Source: RFSX01 sp965230215 (lineage in GTDB: Bacteria > Bacteroidota > Bacteroidia > Chitinophagales > Saprospiraceae). Taken from it: 64,000 nt of DNA. A program made the translations under genes and the position numbers. Below the pieces are notes generated by a model, which was not told where the DNA came from, made no database searches, and worked only from the letters and a program-made list of their open reading frames with translations. Positions 55,179 through 64,000 of this stretch are shown piece by piece. The stretch is from the NCBI GenBank assembly GCA_965230215.1, contig CBDDKN010000002.1:434001-498000 (forward strand), written 5' to 3'. Numbering within the stretch: position 1 is the stretch's first letter; the number at the start of each line of letters is the position of its first letter.

Positions 55179-57554
55179 ATGGTAAAACTTCCTCAGGAAA
55201 AAATTGGATCCTTCTATCTGGGAGGAAATTATGATATGAAATCATCCAAGGTTACGGATGAGGCATTAAATTATGATGCGCGAGATCTAACCACACACGC
55301 CGTTTGTGTCGGTATGACCGGCAGTGGTAAAACAGGTCTTTGTATCGGCCTCCTGGAAGAGGCTGCACTGGATAAAGTACCTGCCCTGATCATAGATCCA
55401 AAAGGTGATATGACAAATCTATTATTGCAATTTGAAGATTTGAATGCTGCAGATTTTGAACCATGGATCAATCCTGATGATGCCAGCAGAAAAGAAATGA
55501 CTATTGAAGAATATGCCGCCAAAACAGCCAAGACGTGGACAGACGGTATTGCTTCATGGGGTCAGGATACCAACAGAATAAAAGCACTTAAAAATGCTGT
55601 TGACTATACCATATATACCCCTGGATCAACAGCAGGTGTTCCTATCAATATACTTGGATCGTTTGCAGCACCTCAAGGTGAATTTGATGATGATACCGAG
55701 ATGAACAGAGAACGTATTCAAGGTATGGTGGCTGCCCTTCTTGGAATGATTGATAATGATGAAGATCCTGTGCGCAGCCGTGAGGGTATTTTGCTTTCAA
55801 ATTTATTTGAACATTACTGGCGCCAAAATGAAGATCTGGATCTAACCAAGATTATTAAAGGTATTCAAAGTCCTCCGTTTTCAACTTTGGGCGTCTTTGA
55901 TGTAGAAACATTCTATCCATCAAAAGACAGGTTTGAACTTGCAATGAGCTTCAACAGTCTTATAGCCTCGCCACAATTCCAAAACTGGTTGATTGGAGAT
56001 GCATTGGATATCGATAAATTGTATTTCACTGAAAGCGGACAACCCAGACATTCGATTTTTTACATTGCACATCTTTCTGATACAGAACGCATGTTCTTTG
56101 TAACCCTGCTCCTAAATGCATTGATATCCTGGATGCGCAGACAGAGCGGAACAACGAGCCTGAGATCGCTGCTATACTTTGATGAGATCTTTGGATATTT
56201 TCCACCCACATCAAATCCCCCTTCCAAGAAACCATTATTAACAATGTTGAAGCAAGCCCGTGCATTTGGCGTGGGTACTGTTCTGGTCACACAGAATCCG
56301 GTTGATATAGATTATAAAGGCCTTTCCAACGCAGGAACCTGGTTCATCGGTAAACTTCAGACCGAAAGAGATAAAATGCGTGTACTTGAGGCTCTGGAAG
56401 GTGCCATCGCTGAGTCAGGTAAAGAAAATAAAATTGATTATGACAGCCTTATCAGCCAACTTGATTCTCGAGTTTTTCTTATGCATAACGTACATGAAGA
56501 TGAACCCAAGGTTTTTCACACCAGATGGGTCTTGTCATATCTTCGTGGGCCAATGACCAGACCTCAGGTTGAATCCTTAATGTCTGAAAAAAAACATGAT
56601 ACAACGTTATCTGCTGTTAAGGAACCAAAGCAATCAAGATCATCAAATAATTCTGGAGCCCAGGTAAGAAGTCATGCGCCTTCGTTAGATCCTTCTATTA
56701 CTCAGAAGTTCCTCATGCCGTTGGATGGACGATCGAGATTATCAGCTAAAATTTTAGCAACAGGTAAGGTGCGTTTCTTCGATAGTAAAAGAGATATTGA
56801 TGAGATGAAATCAATTGCTTTGTTGGTTGACGCACCTGATGAATATGGACGTATCGATTGGGAAAGATCTGAAGTGATTGAAAACTGGGAGTCACGCCTA
56901 AGAGACGAATCTCCAGAAGGAATTGAGTTTGAAGATGTACCGGGAAGTATCAATACAGCAAAAGAACTTAAATCTATAGAATCTGCTTTTTCTGACTATC
57001 TATATCACAATACAAAGAAAGGGATCCTGGTCCATGATGAGCTGGAGGTCTATCAGAAAGCTGATGAGAGCAAATCTGCTTTTCTTTTGCGTGTCGCTTC
57101 AATGGCCCGGGAAGAAAGAGATGAAGAAATTGATGAACTGAGAGAGTCCTATGACAAGAAACTGGATAGGCTGTCAGATAAGATCAGAAATGAAGAACGC
57201 GATCTTGATGATGCCATGGCGGAATCACAATCAAGAAAACAAGACGAGTTCATCAATCTAGCTGAAACAGTTTTTTCAGTTCTCGGTAAAAGAAGAAAAA
57301 GGTCTTTCTCTTCAGTTTCAACAAAAAGAAGAATGTCACGCAGGGCTGCCGATCGTGTTGAAAAGATCAGAGAGGATATTTCAGATCTTGAAATGGATTA
57401 CAAAGACCTGCAGCAGGAACTTGAAGATAAACTCCGCGATATAAGGGAACACTGGGAGATGCAACAAACAGAATTGAAAAAGCATGAGGTCAATCCAAGA
57501 AGAGCTGATGTCTTTGTCGATAATGTTATGATCTGTTGGACACCGGTAAAATAA
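55179..57554 (+). CDS. HerA/DUF87-like ATPase with C-terminal coiled coil
   Basis: 791 residues. An N-terminal beta-barrel-like segment precedes Walker A GMTGSGKT at 45-52. Walker B is near 330-336 (LLYFDEIFGYFPP), and sensor-like TVLVTQNPVDIDYKGLSNAG follows. This is the layout of HerA-type hexameric pumps and translocases. From about 640 on the chain is a long charged coiled coil (REERDEEIDELRESYDKKL). No NurA nuclease gene is adjacent. Homologues are annotated as ATP-binding proteins; a role in DNA handling or defence is inferred only from the HerA-FtsK fold. Confidence 0.88.
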   Translation: MVKLPQEKIGSFYLGGNYDMKSSKVTDEALNYDARDLTTHAVCVGMTGSGKTGLCIGLLEEAALDKVPALIIDPKGDMTNLLLQFEDLNAADFEPWINPDDASRKEMTIEEYAAKTAKTWTDGIASWGQDTNRIKALKNAVDYTIYTPGSTAGVPINILGSFAAPQGEFDDDTEMNRERIQGMVAALLGMIDNDEDPVRSREGILLSNLFEHYWRQNEDLDLTKIIKGIQSPPFSTLGVFDVETFYPSKDRFELAMSFNSLIASPQFQNWLIGDALDIDKLYFTESGQPRHSIFYIAHLSDTERMFFVTLLLNALISWMRRQSGTTSLRSLLYFDEIFGYFPPTSNPPSKKPLLTMLKQARAFGVGTVLVTQNPVDIDYKGLSNAGTWFIGKLQTERDKMRVLEALEGAIAESGKENKIDYDSLISQLDSRVFLMHNVHEDEPKVFHTRWVLSYLRGPMTRPQVESLMSEKKHDTTLSAVKEPKQSRSSNNSGAQVRSHAPSLDPSITQKFLMPLDGRSRLSAKILATGKVRFFDSKRDIDEMKSIALLVDAPDEYGRIDWERSEVIENWESRLRDESPEGIEFEDVPGSINTAKELKSIESAFSDYLYHNTKKGILVHDELEVYQKADESKSAFLLRVASMAREERDEEIDELRESYDKKLDRLSDKIRNEERDLDDAMAESQSRKQDEFINLAETVFSVLGKRRKRSFSSVSTKRRMSRRAADRVEKIREDISDLEMDYKDLQQELEDKLRDIREHWEMQQTELKKHEVNPRRADVFVDNVMICWTPVK

Positions 57555-57622
57555 GCTGATAAAATTGTTCTAAGTGATTGATTATTATTACTTTAAGACT
57601 AATAAATCAATAAAACGAACAA

Positions 57623-60600
57623 TTGAAACTCCTTAGCACCTTTCTATTCATTCTTGTTTGTGGTATTTCTCTGTATTCTCAGGGTTGTATAGATTATGGC
57701 GAAATAGATGAACCTACTTGTGTATGTACACCACCGGGTTGGGATGGTTTTCTTGGATCTGAGGAAATCGATCAAGTATCAGACTGGACGGGTGGTGCGT
57801 GCGAAACAAATGTAGATAGTGAATCTCCAAGCGGCGGAACATTCGCATCCTTCCACATTGTTGCTCCTGGTGGTGAAGAGGGTATGGAAACCACCATCAC
57901 AGGATTAACGCCTGGCGCAGAATACAATCTTGCATTCTGGTGGTTGAGCGTTGAATATGAATGCGCAGGCAATCTTGTCATTTGTTGTTCAGAGTTAGAA
58001 GTTACTGTTGATGGGGAGACTCATTATTTTGAAGTAGGTGATGGATGGGAGTTGGCAGAAATTTGTTTTGAAGCAGGTTCAAGTTCAGTCGATATCAGTG
58101 TGACCGGTACTTACGAAGGCCAACAAGGACATATTTTTGTTGATGATGTGGATTGCGAGGAATTGACACCTTGTTGTCCGCTCATAGTAGAAATGATTGA
58201 TGAGTATGAATCCTGTCCACAGGAAGATATCCAGATAATTGGGAATTACAGCAATGAAACAGGAGACGTTAACATAGAATGGGAAAGTGATCCCCCTGAT
58301 GGCATTGACTATCTGAGCGACCTCACGATCATCGACCCCATTTTTAATTATGATCAACTGATCACAGATGGTGAAGAGATAGAATACATTTTCATGGTAA
58401 CCATCGAAGATGAAGCATGCGATTTTACAGAAGAAATATTCATCACGGTTAATCCGAATACATTAAATACATTCGACTTTGATGATATTCCTTACTGTGA
58501 AAGGGATGGCGGATTGGTATTGCCACTGGTATCAAATGAAGGTACAAGTGGAACATGGAATATAGCTGAAGTAGACTTCTCTGAATTTCCTGGCGAAACA
58601 ATAGAACTTGTATTCACGCCTGATGGAAGCAATGACAACTGTCCACTAGAGCTGGAAACCGAAATTGAAGTGCTTGAGTTTATGACACCAAACTTTGATT
58701 TTCCTCTGGAGCTTTGTCGCACGGATGAGGAATTTGAATTACCGGAAATGTCGCTTGAAGGCATAGATGGTTATTGGAACATTGACGTCATTGAATTCGA
58801 AGACTATTCTGATGGTCCAATTAATCTTGAGTTCACACCAGAGAATCTCTTATGTACTGAAATCATTGAATTGACTGTAGAGTTGTTTACTGGCGAGATA
58901 CCACAATTCATACTTCCCACTTCTTATTGCAGAAGTTCAGACACCATCTATTTACCTGATGAATCAGAGGATAATATCCTGGGAACCTGGTTTCCTTCGT
59001 TTATTGATTTAACACAGGATACAGGTACCTATGAAACGGTTTTTGAAACATCAGAAGATCTTTGTTTACAAGAACTCGTATACAACTATCAAATCCTCGA
59101 TGAAGTTGAGCCCGGATTTATACTCCCTTCATCGATTTGTAAAGAATTAGGGCCCATCAGTTTTGATTCTGTTTCTCCACAAGGTTATCTCGGATATTGG
59201 GAACCATTGATAATCGATCCTGATACAGTACAATCTGAAACCATTACGTTCAGGTGGTATCCTATTGACAATAATGATGATTGTCTGCAAGCGCAAGAAT
59301 ATATACTCAGCATAGCTGAAGCATCCGTTCTTGAAGCCGATCTGGTAAATAGCTATTGTGTAAGTGATGCCATTTTCACGCTGACAGATATATTTCAAGA
59401 CTCCATATCGGGAACCTGGGATTATGAGGAGCTTGATCCAAGTTTTTGGGGAGTCGGTAGTCATGTGATACAGTTTTTGCCGGATAGCAATTTCTGCTAT
59501 CAGGAATACAATTATGAATTCACAATAGATGATGAGCAGTTTACCGAATTCAATTTACCAGGCACAATATGTGAATCCGAGCTGCCATTGCTGCTTCCTG
59601 TCACAGATGATAATAATATTGCAGGCAGTTGGAATCTTCCAATCATAGACTCCGGGCAGGCATTAGATCAAGCTATAGCCATATCCTTTACACCAGATGA
59701 AGGACAGGGATGCTATCAAGCATATTCTAGCGAGATTATAGTTCAAAGTGAAATTGCTCCTGAATTCAGTTTAGCTGAATTTATATGTTGGGATTCTGAT
59801 GTGATCGAGTTATCACTTGTTTCCGATAATGCCATTACAGGTTCATGGAATCTTCCTGCGATCAATACATCTTTTGCAATTGATGACAATATTGAATTGA
59901 TTTTTACGCCCGATCCTGGTCAATGTGCTGAAATCATATCTTATGATGTTGCGCTTATACCAGAATATGAATTAAATATCAGCACAACAAACCCTACTTC
60001 GTGTACTGATGAAAACGGTTTTATTGAAATCATGAATAATAATCCGGATTTCGAATATTCAATAGATGCGGGGGTGGCCTGGCAAGTGCAGAACACTTTT
60101 GAAAATCTATCAGCTGGAAATTATCAGATACTTGTAAGAAATATAAACACGATCGAATGTACCGAAGCTTATGATCTTGTTCTGGAGTCACCAGGATTAC
60201 CAGAAATCATTATGAGTGAAATCATCCAACCCAATGATTGCGAAAATATAGTAGGCTCGATCAGTATTGAAACAATTCCTGAAGAAGTCTCTTTTTCAAT
60301 TGACAATGGCACTAGCTGGACAGATGATAATTTAATATCTGATTTACCTCCAGGAAGTTACACCATTTTGGTACGCGCGAATGATGCAATTGATTGTATT
60401 AACAGTCTGAGTTTTGAAATTGAAGATATAACGCCGTCAGTCATCAGTGAGCTTATAACTTCCGGACTCACAGACTGTGAAGTTGAAGATGGCAGTATTG
60501 AAATTATCGCGCAGGGTATCGCGCTTGAATATTCTATAGATGGTGGTATGAGCTGGCAGCAGAGCAATGTATTTGAAAATCTTGCGGCTGGAGAATATGA

Positions 60601-62146
60601 CATTTTGATTCGATCTACTCAGTGGCTTAATTGTGACGACGAGAGTCAGGCCCGAATTGATTCTCCAGTTCTTCCTGAAATAAGCGATGTTATTCTTGAG
60701 AATCCAAATACTTGTGAACCCCTAACCGGCTCTATTCAGATTTTGCCTTCCATCTCCAATTTTGAATACTCCATTGATGGAGGTAACAGTTGGCAAGCAT
60801 CCAATATTTTTGAAGGCCTACAAGCAGCCAATTATTCTGTTGCGATCAGGGACATATCATATCCTATGTGCATTGAGCAATCAGAAGTTGAAATGGCTTT
60901 GGATAATGCAACAATCCAAGTTCCAGATTTTGAAACCCAGAGTCCTTCAGATTGTGACATCGAAGATGGTACTATCCGCATACTTGGAAACAATGAGATG
61001 GAGTATTCAATCGATGGAGGAACCAATTGGATACAAACTGACCTCTTTGAGAATTTAGCACCCGGAACTTATACCATACTTGTCAGAGACATTGAATACA
61101 TTGACTGCAGAGGAACACTCGAGGTGCTTATCGAAGAAACTGAATGTGATTGTGAAGAATTGGTCGTTGATTTCGAAACAATTGACTTCTATTGTACCGG
61201 CGGTCAGGGAGCTATTGAGATTACCGACATTCTAGGCGTCCGAACGAGTCTGGATTCAATTATCTGGACAGACGGCAGCAATGGTGAGCGCGTGGAAGAT
61301 TTGGAGTCTGGCAATATTGGTTTTACCATCTATTATGATAGTGATTGCACCTTTAGCGAAACAGTAACATTAGAATTTCTCGATCCCCTCTCTTTTGGAC
61401 TGGAAGTGTTCGATACTGATTGTACAGAATCAGAAAATGGATCGGCTTCTATCATTGAGCTAAGTGGTGGGCAGGAACCATATGCTTACAGTCTCAATCC
61501 AGAGGTATTTCAGAATGATAATAACTTTTACAACTTAAGTGCTGGTGACTATACCGCTTACATCATAGATGATAATGGCTGTTTGGTTTTTGAGGAATTT
61601 ACAATTGAAACCAGAGCTTCAATCTTAACGGAACTGCCTGCAATAAGTCCAATTAATTCTGGTGAACAAGTTCTTCTTAATCCGCTTATTGATGAGGGAT
61701 CAATTGATAGTTTTCAATGGTCCCCAGCTGAGTTTGTTTTGAATCCAGGTAATTTGATAGCCAACGTGAGTCCTACAGAAACAACCACATTTACTTTAAG
61801 CATTTATTATGGTGATTGTATTGAGACCCGCAGTGTACTTGTAGAGGTCGTTCAAAAAACAGGATTTTACATTGCCAATATTTTTGATCCCAATTCCTTA
61901 GAAAATAATAGATTCTTCGTTCAGGGAGAAGACAATGGTGTTGAAATTGAAAGTATGAGGATTTATGACAGATGGGGCAATATGGTGTTTGAAAAATTGA
62001 ACGCTGAAATCAATAATCCTGATGATGGCTGGGATGGTTATTACAATAATCAAAAAGTAAATCCCGGCGTATTTGTATATATGATAAGTTACAGATTAAA
62101 TGGGGTGCCTGAGCAATTGGGCGGGAATATCACAGTAGTACGTTAG
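57623..62146 (+). CDS. Large repeat surface protein, T9SS type B
   Basis: 1507 residues from a TTG start. A signal peptide (KLLSTFLFILVCGISLYSQ) is followed by a beta-sandwich-like domain (about 45-175). Residues about 282-779 hold seven tandem repeats of roughly 70 residues with a C...LP....I.GSWNLP.ID pattern and FTPD near the end. Residues about 780-1175 hold five repeats of roughly 76 residues with the core EYSIDGG.SWQ..N.FENL and then AG.Y.ILVR. SprB-like segments follow, and the type B C-terminal domain closes the chain (MRIYDRWGNMVFEKL, DGWDGYYNNQKV, GGNITVVR). It is a surface-attached structural protein or adhesin; the ligand is unknown. No PorP/SprF gene adjoins, unlike at 16180-20800. 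Confidence 0.85.
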   Translation: MKLLSTFLFILVCGISLYSQGCIDYGEIDEPTCVCTPPGWDGFLGSEEIDQVSDWTGGACETNVDSESPSGGTFASFHIVAPGGEEGMETTITGLTPGAEYNLAFWWLSVEYECAGNLVICCSELEVTVDGETHYFEVGDGWELAEICFEAGSSSVDISVTGTYEGQQGHIFVDDVDCEELTPCCPLIVEMIDEYESCPQEDIQIIGNYSNETGDVNIEWESDPPDGIDYLSDLTIIDPIFNYDQLITDGEEIEYIFMVTIEDEACDFTEEIFITVNPNTLNTFDFDDIPYCERDGGLVLPLVSNEGTSGTWNIAEVDFSEFPGETIELVFTPDGSNDNCPLELETEIEVLEFMTPNFDFPLELCRTDEEFELPEMSLEGIDGYWNIDVIEFEDYSDGPINLEFTPENLLCTEIIELTVELFTGEIPQFILPTSYCRSSDTIYLPDESEDNILGTWFPSFIDLTQDTGTYETVFETSEDLCLQELVYNYQILDEVEPGFILPSSICKELGPISFDSVSPQGYLGYWEPLIIDPDTVQSETITFRWYPIDNNDDCLQAQEYILSIAEASVLEADLVNSYCVSDAIFTLTDIFQDSISGTWDYEELDPSFWGVGSHVIQFLPDSNFCYQEYNYEFTIDDEQFTEFNLPGTICESELPLLLPVTDDNNIAGSWNLPIIDSGQALDQAIAISFTPDEGQGCYQAYSSEIIVQSEIAPEFSLAEFICWDSDVIELSLVSDNAITGSWNLPAINTSFAIDDNIELIFTPDPGQCAEIISYDVALIPEYELNISTTNPTSCTDENGFIEIMNNNPDFEYSIDAGVAWQVQNTFENLSAGNYQILVRNINTIECTEAYDLVLESPGLPEIIMSEIIQPNDCENIVGSISIETIPEEVSFSIDNGTSWTDDNLISDLPPGSYTILVRANDAIDCINSLSFEIEDITPSVISELITSGLTDCEVEDGSIEIIAQGIALEYSIDGGMSWQQSNVFENLAAGEYDILIRSTQWLNCDDESQARIDSPVLPEISDVILENPNTCEPLTGSIQILPSISNFEYSIDGGNSWQASNIFEGLQAANYSVAIRDISYPMCIEQSEVEMALDNATIQVPDFETQSPSDCDIEDGTIRILGNNEMEYSIDGGTNWIQTDLFENLAPGTYTILVRDIEYIDCRGTLEVLIEETECDCEELVVDFETIDFYCTGGQGAIEITDILGVRTSLDSIIWTDGSNGERVEDLESGNIGFTIYYDSDCTFSETVTLEFLDPLSFGLEVFDTDCTESENGSASIIELSGGQEPYAYSLNPEVFQNDNNFYNLSAGDYTAYIIDDNGCLVFEEFTIETRASILTELPAISPINSGEQVLLNPLIDEGSIDSFQWSPAEFVLNPGNLIANVSPTETTTFTLSIYYGDCIETRSVLVEVVQKTGFYIANIFDPNSLENNRFFVQGEDNGVEIESMRIYDRWGNMVFEKLNAEINNPDDGWDGYYNNQKVNPGVFVYMISYRLNGVPEQLGGNITVVR

Positions 62147-62154
62147 CACATGAT

Positions 62155-62185
62155 AAAAAAGGGGCGATGTTTTTTTCACCGCCCC
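62155..62185 (-). terminator. Terminator of the 62192 gene, possibly bidirectional
   Basis: A nine-pair stem with one mismatch (62161-62169 with 62177-62185) and seven-base loop is followed on the reverse strand by six Ts. It lies between convergent stops at 62146 and 62192. Confidence 0.75.
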
Positions 62186-62191
62186 TTACAA

Positions 62192-64000
62192 TTATATTCT
62201 AATAAATTTCAATACACTTCTTCGTTTGCCGTCGGTAATATTCAACAGATAACTTCCTTCAGGCAGATCTGATAACTGCGCTATCGGTCTGTTGTTGATC
62301 TCACTCTTTCTCACCGAAGCATCAATCACACGTACACCCTGCATTGTAGTTACAGAGAAAGATATATCAGATTCCCATTCTTCCAGTCCACTGATCTGGA
62401 TCTCGTTGGACGATGGGTTTGGATATAGTGTCAAGGTGTTATCCAGTTCAATATCTGAGTATGAACTTATTGTTCCTGCAGTAAAGTTATAGTCTATAAA
62501 AGCACCAAAATCAGTGGCAACATCAATCCAGGATCCACCAACTTCCTTAACTCGGATGTAGCCGTTTCCGTCGTTGTTGGCCCACCAGCTGATACCATCA
62601 TTATCACTATCAGTAATACGCAATTTGAAACAACCATTGAGACCTTTTAGCGTATCTCTGTAGGTCGTGTTATCATTCAATACAGTACCTGATTTAAACA
62701 GAATCAATTCACCTGCATCGTCAGTTACGCGATAGGATGTTTCTTCAGGTGTAAAATTAGTTCTCCATTCTATTACCACATCATTAGCGAAATGCTCCGG
62801 AATTCTAAGCGCTGTTTCAATTTCATTATTCATTGCACTTTCATCAGTGGCACCTTCTAGTTCAACACGTACAAAGAAGACATCACCATCTTCAGCCTGT
62901 GCTAATGCAGGATCATAAGGGAGCGTAACTTCTTGTTTGATCAGGAAAGGTAATACGCCTGTCCAGTTGTATACTTTCTCAGACTTCCCTCTGATACCAT
63001 AATAGATCATGGCGGAATTCACTGTTTCACCACCTTTGTTTTGAATTACCAATTTGGGTGCATGGCAATTAGGATTGAATCTTCCATGCTCAATTCTGTT
63101 ACTTGGATAGATAAGATCATCGAGTGCAATATCATGTTGCTTGTTCGGAGGTCCGTATTTTATCAATTGAGAGTTAACTATATATCTGCTATCCCCTGAC
63201 GCCGTCTGTACAGTGTAGTCAACCATTGGTGTTTGGCTAAACTGAAAATATGGTGTAACATCATATCTTCTCACATCTGTTGCCATACCTGGACACCACC
63301 CTGCTCTATCATATACCCAGGTACCCCCTTGAGGATAAACAGGATTCTCCGCACATTCTTTCCAAACTGACCAAGTATCAATAAATCCATCCACATCTAT
63401 ACTGTGATTTCTAGGTATAAACTCCCCTTGCTGACCATGTCCAGTAATCGCGGTCTGGATAACATAACTTGTTACCGATGGATCATATTCAAACATACGC
63501 GGCTCAAATCGCCAGTCGTTTATAATACTGCCGTAAGCTATCTGATCCACACGCCATATTTGTTGTATATCGATAACATCTCGGTCAGGTGTTCCTTCGA
63601 TGAACTCAAAGCGAATATCCATTTCTTCTTGCCATTGACCACCTCTCGACATATAAAGACGCTTGTCACCTTTTAATATAGGTCCAAAGTCCGTCACATC
63701 GAATGTCCACGTAAGTCCTTCAAGACCGAAATCAATACCAATTCCATAAGGTGTAACAAAACTCATTATTTCATAAGCCATTGGCGTCTTGGAGTAGTAA
63801 ATCAATTCACCCTTTTCAAAACTTCCGGCAGCTGGATAATTCACACTTCCAATCTCGTTACCCATTTCGTCAAATATTGGATAATCGCCAGCCTGATAAT
63901 AATACTCTGTCCAGTCCAGGACAAGATCTGTGCCTTCCAACATATAATGATCGATACGTTGAGGAAGCTCAGGAACTGAATCTGTGACCGTCTCTTCTTC
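62192..64000 (-). CDS. Secreted PNGase F-like protein with T9SS type A signal, 5' end outside the window
   Basis: The frame is open from the window edge to the stop at 62192; an ATG at 63943 is internal, since reading upstream continues EEETVTDSVPELPQRIDHY. The segment GTWVYDRAGWCPGMATD (about 63283-63325) and the double beta-sandwich layout resemble peptide-N-glycosidase F and related proteins, which release N-linked glycans. A beta-sandwich and a T9SS type A domain follow (LYPNPSSNEIQI...GSYLLNITD...VLKFIRI). The catalytic region cannot be judged fully because the N-terminus is missing. PNGase F-like is a probable family, not a proven activity. Confidence 0.75.
   Translation of the reverse strand, partial: EEETVTDSVPELPQRIDHYMLEGTDLVLDWTEYYYQAGDYPIFDEMGNEIGSVNYPAAGSFEKGELIYYSKTPMAYEIMSFVTPYGIGIDFGLEGLTWTFDVTDFGPILKGDKRLYMSRGGQWQEEMDIRFEFIEGTPDRDVIDIQQIWRVDQIAYGSIINDWRFEPRMFEYDPSVTSYVIQTAITGHGQQGEFIPRNHSIDVDGFIDTWSVWKECAENPVYPQGGTWVYDRAGWCPGMATDVRRYDVTPYFQFSQTPMVDYTVQTASGDSRYIVNSQLIKYGPPNKQHDIALDDLIYPSNRIEHGRFNPNCHAPKLVIQNKGGETVNSAMIYYGIRGKSEKVYNWTGVLPFLIKQEVTLPYDPALAQAEDGDVFFVRVELEGATDESAMNNEIETALRIPEHFANDVVIEWRTNFTPEETSYRVTDDAGELILFKSGTVLNDNTTYRDTLKGLNGCFKLRITDSDNDGISWWANNDGNGYIRVKEVGGSWIDVATDFGAFIDYNFTAGTISSYSDIELDNTLTLYPNPSSNEIQISGLEEWESDISFSVTTMQGVRVIDASVRKSEINNRPIAQLSDLPEGSYLLNITDGKRRSVLKFIRI

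Noticed and set aside
57623..62146. CRISPR-like or DNA-level repeat array
   Set aside because: Repetition is at protein level in one reading frame; no conserved short DNA repeats with spacers were seen.
1..64000. Prophage, transposon or integron
   Set aside because: No integrase, transposase, terminal repeats or phage structural genes were recognised.

Overview
The window reads as chromosomal DNA of a Bacteroidota bacterium, most likely from the Saprospiria lineage (inference). The evidence is moderate A+T content, several exact -7 elements of the Bacteroidota form TAnnTTTG, many very large secreted proteins ending in type IX secretion system (T9SS) sorting domains of type A (PNPF...K.I.I) or type B (TPNGDG...DRWG...W.G), a PorP/SprF-family protein, and giant Cys-rich HYR-repeat proteins. 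No phage, transposon, CRISPR array or rRNA was seen.

Left end (1-2930): the 5' part of an ExbB/TolQ-type channel gene, tRNA-Ser(GGA), a TatD-family nuclease, an RNase H, and a ruvX-def pair. Surface-protein block (3021-20800, all minus strand): two giant HYR proteins, a small secreted protein, a PorP/SprF protein, and a T9SS type B protein with three cohesin-like modules followed by SprB-like repeats. A lipidated FG-GAP/UnbV protein (plus strand) and a third HYR giant follow, up to 28804. Each of the three HYR giants ends in the same order: carboxypeptidase-regulatory-like fold, dockerin-like repeat pair, cohesin-like module, T9SS signal. With the three-cohesin protein next door, this suggests a surface scaffold built from cohesin/dockerin-type contacts without obvious catalytic partners. 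This is the most unusual system in the window.

Middle (28906-41617): an orphan LuxR-type response regulator, a glycosylasparaginase, a secreted animal-type heme peroxidase, a conserved ~1150-residue outer-membrane protein, an AbrB-type regulator, a reprolysin-like metalloprotease with T9SS signal, a small lipoprotein and a CBS-pair protein. Next comes a three-gene plus-strand unit (42023-47144): a lipoprotein with SdrD-B/CarboxypepD folds, an ECF sigma factor, and a protein that joins an inner-membrane helix to an outer-membrane-type beta-barrel. This looks like an envelope-sensing sigma module.

Right end (47220-64000): murI with a lipoprotein gene, small membrane and soluble proteins, an atypical SDR, ssb, a Trp-rich secreted protein with a strongly basic tail, a PBP1a-like peptidoglycan synthase, a HerA/DUF87-like ATPase with a coiled-coil tail, a 1507-residue T9SS type B protein built from two tandem-repeat families, and the 3' part of a PNGase F-like secreted gene that runs off the window. 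Overall the region is mostly cell surface, secretion and envelope regulation, with housekeeping genes in between. Domain names come from motif recognition by eye. Residue positions of domains are approximate.
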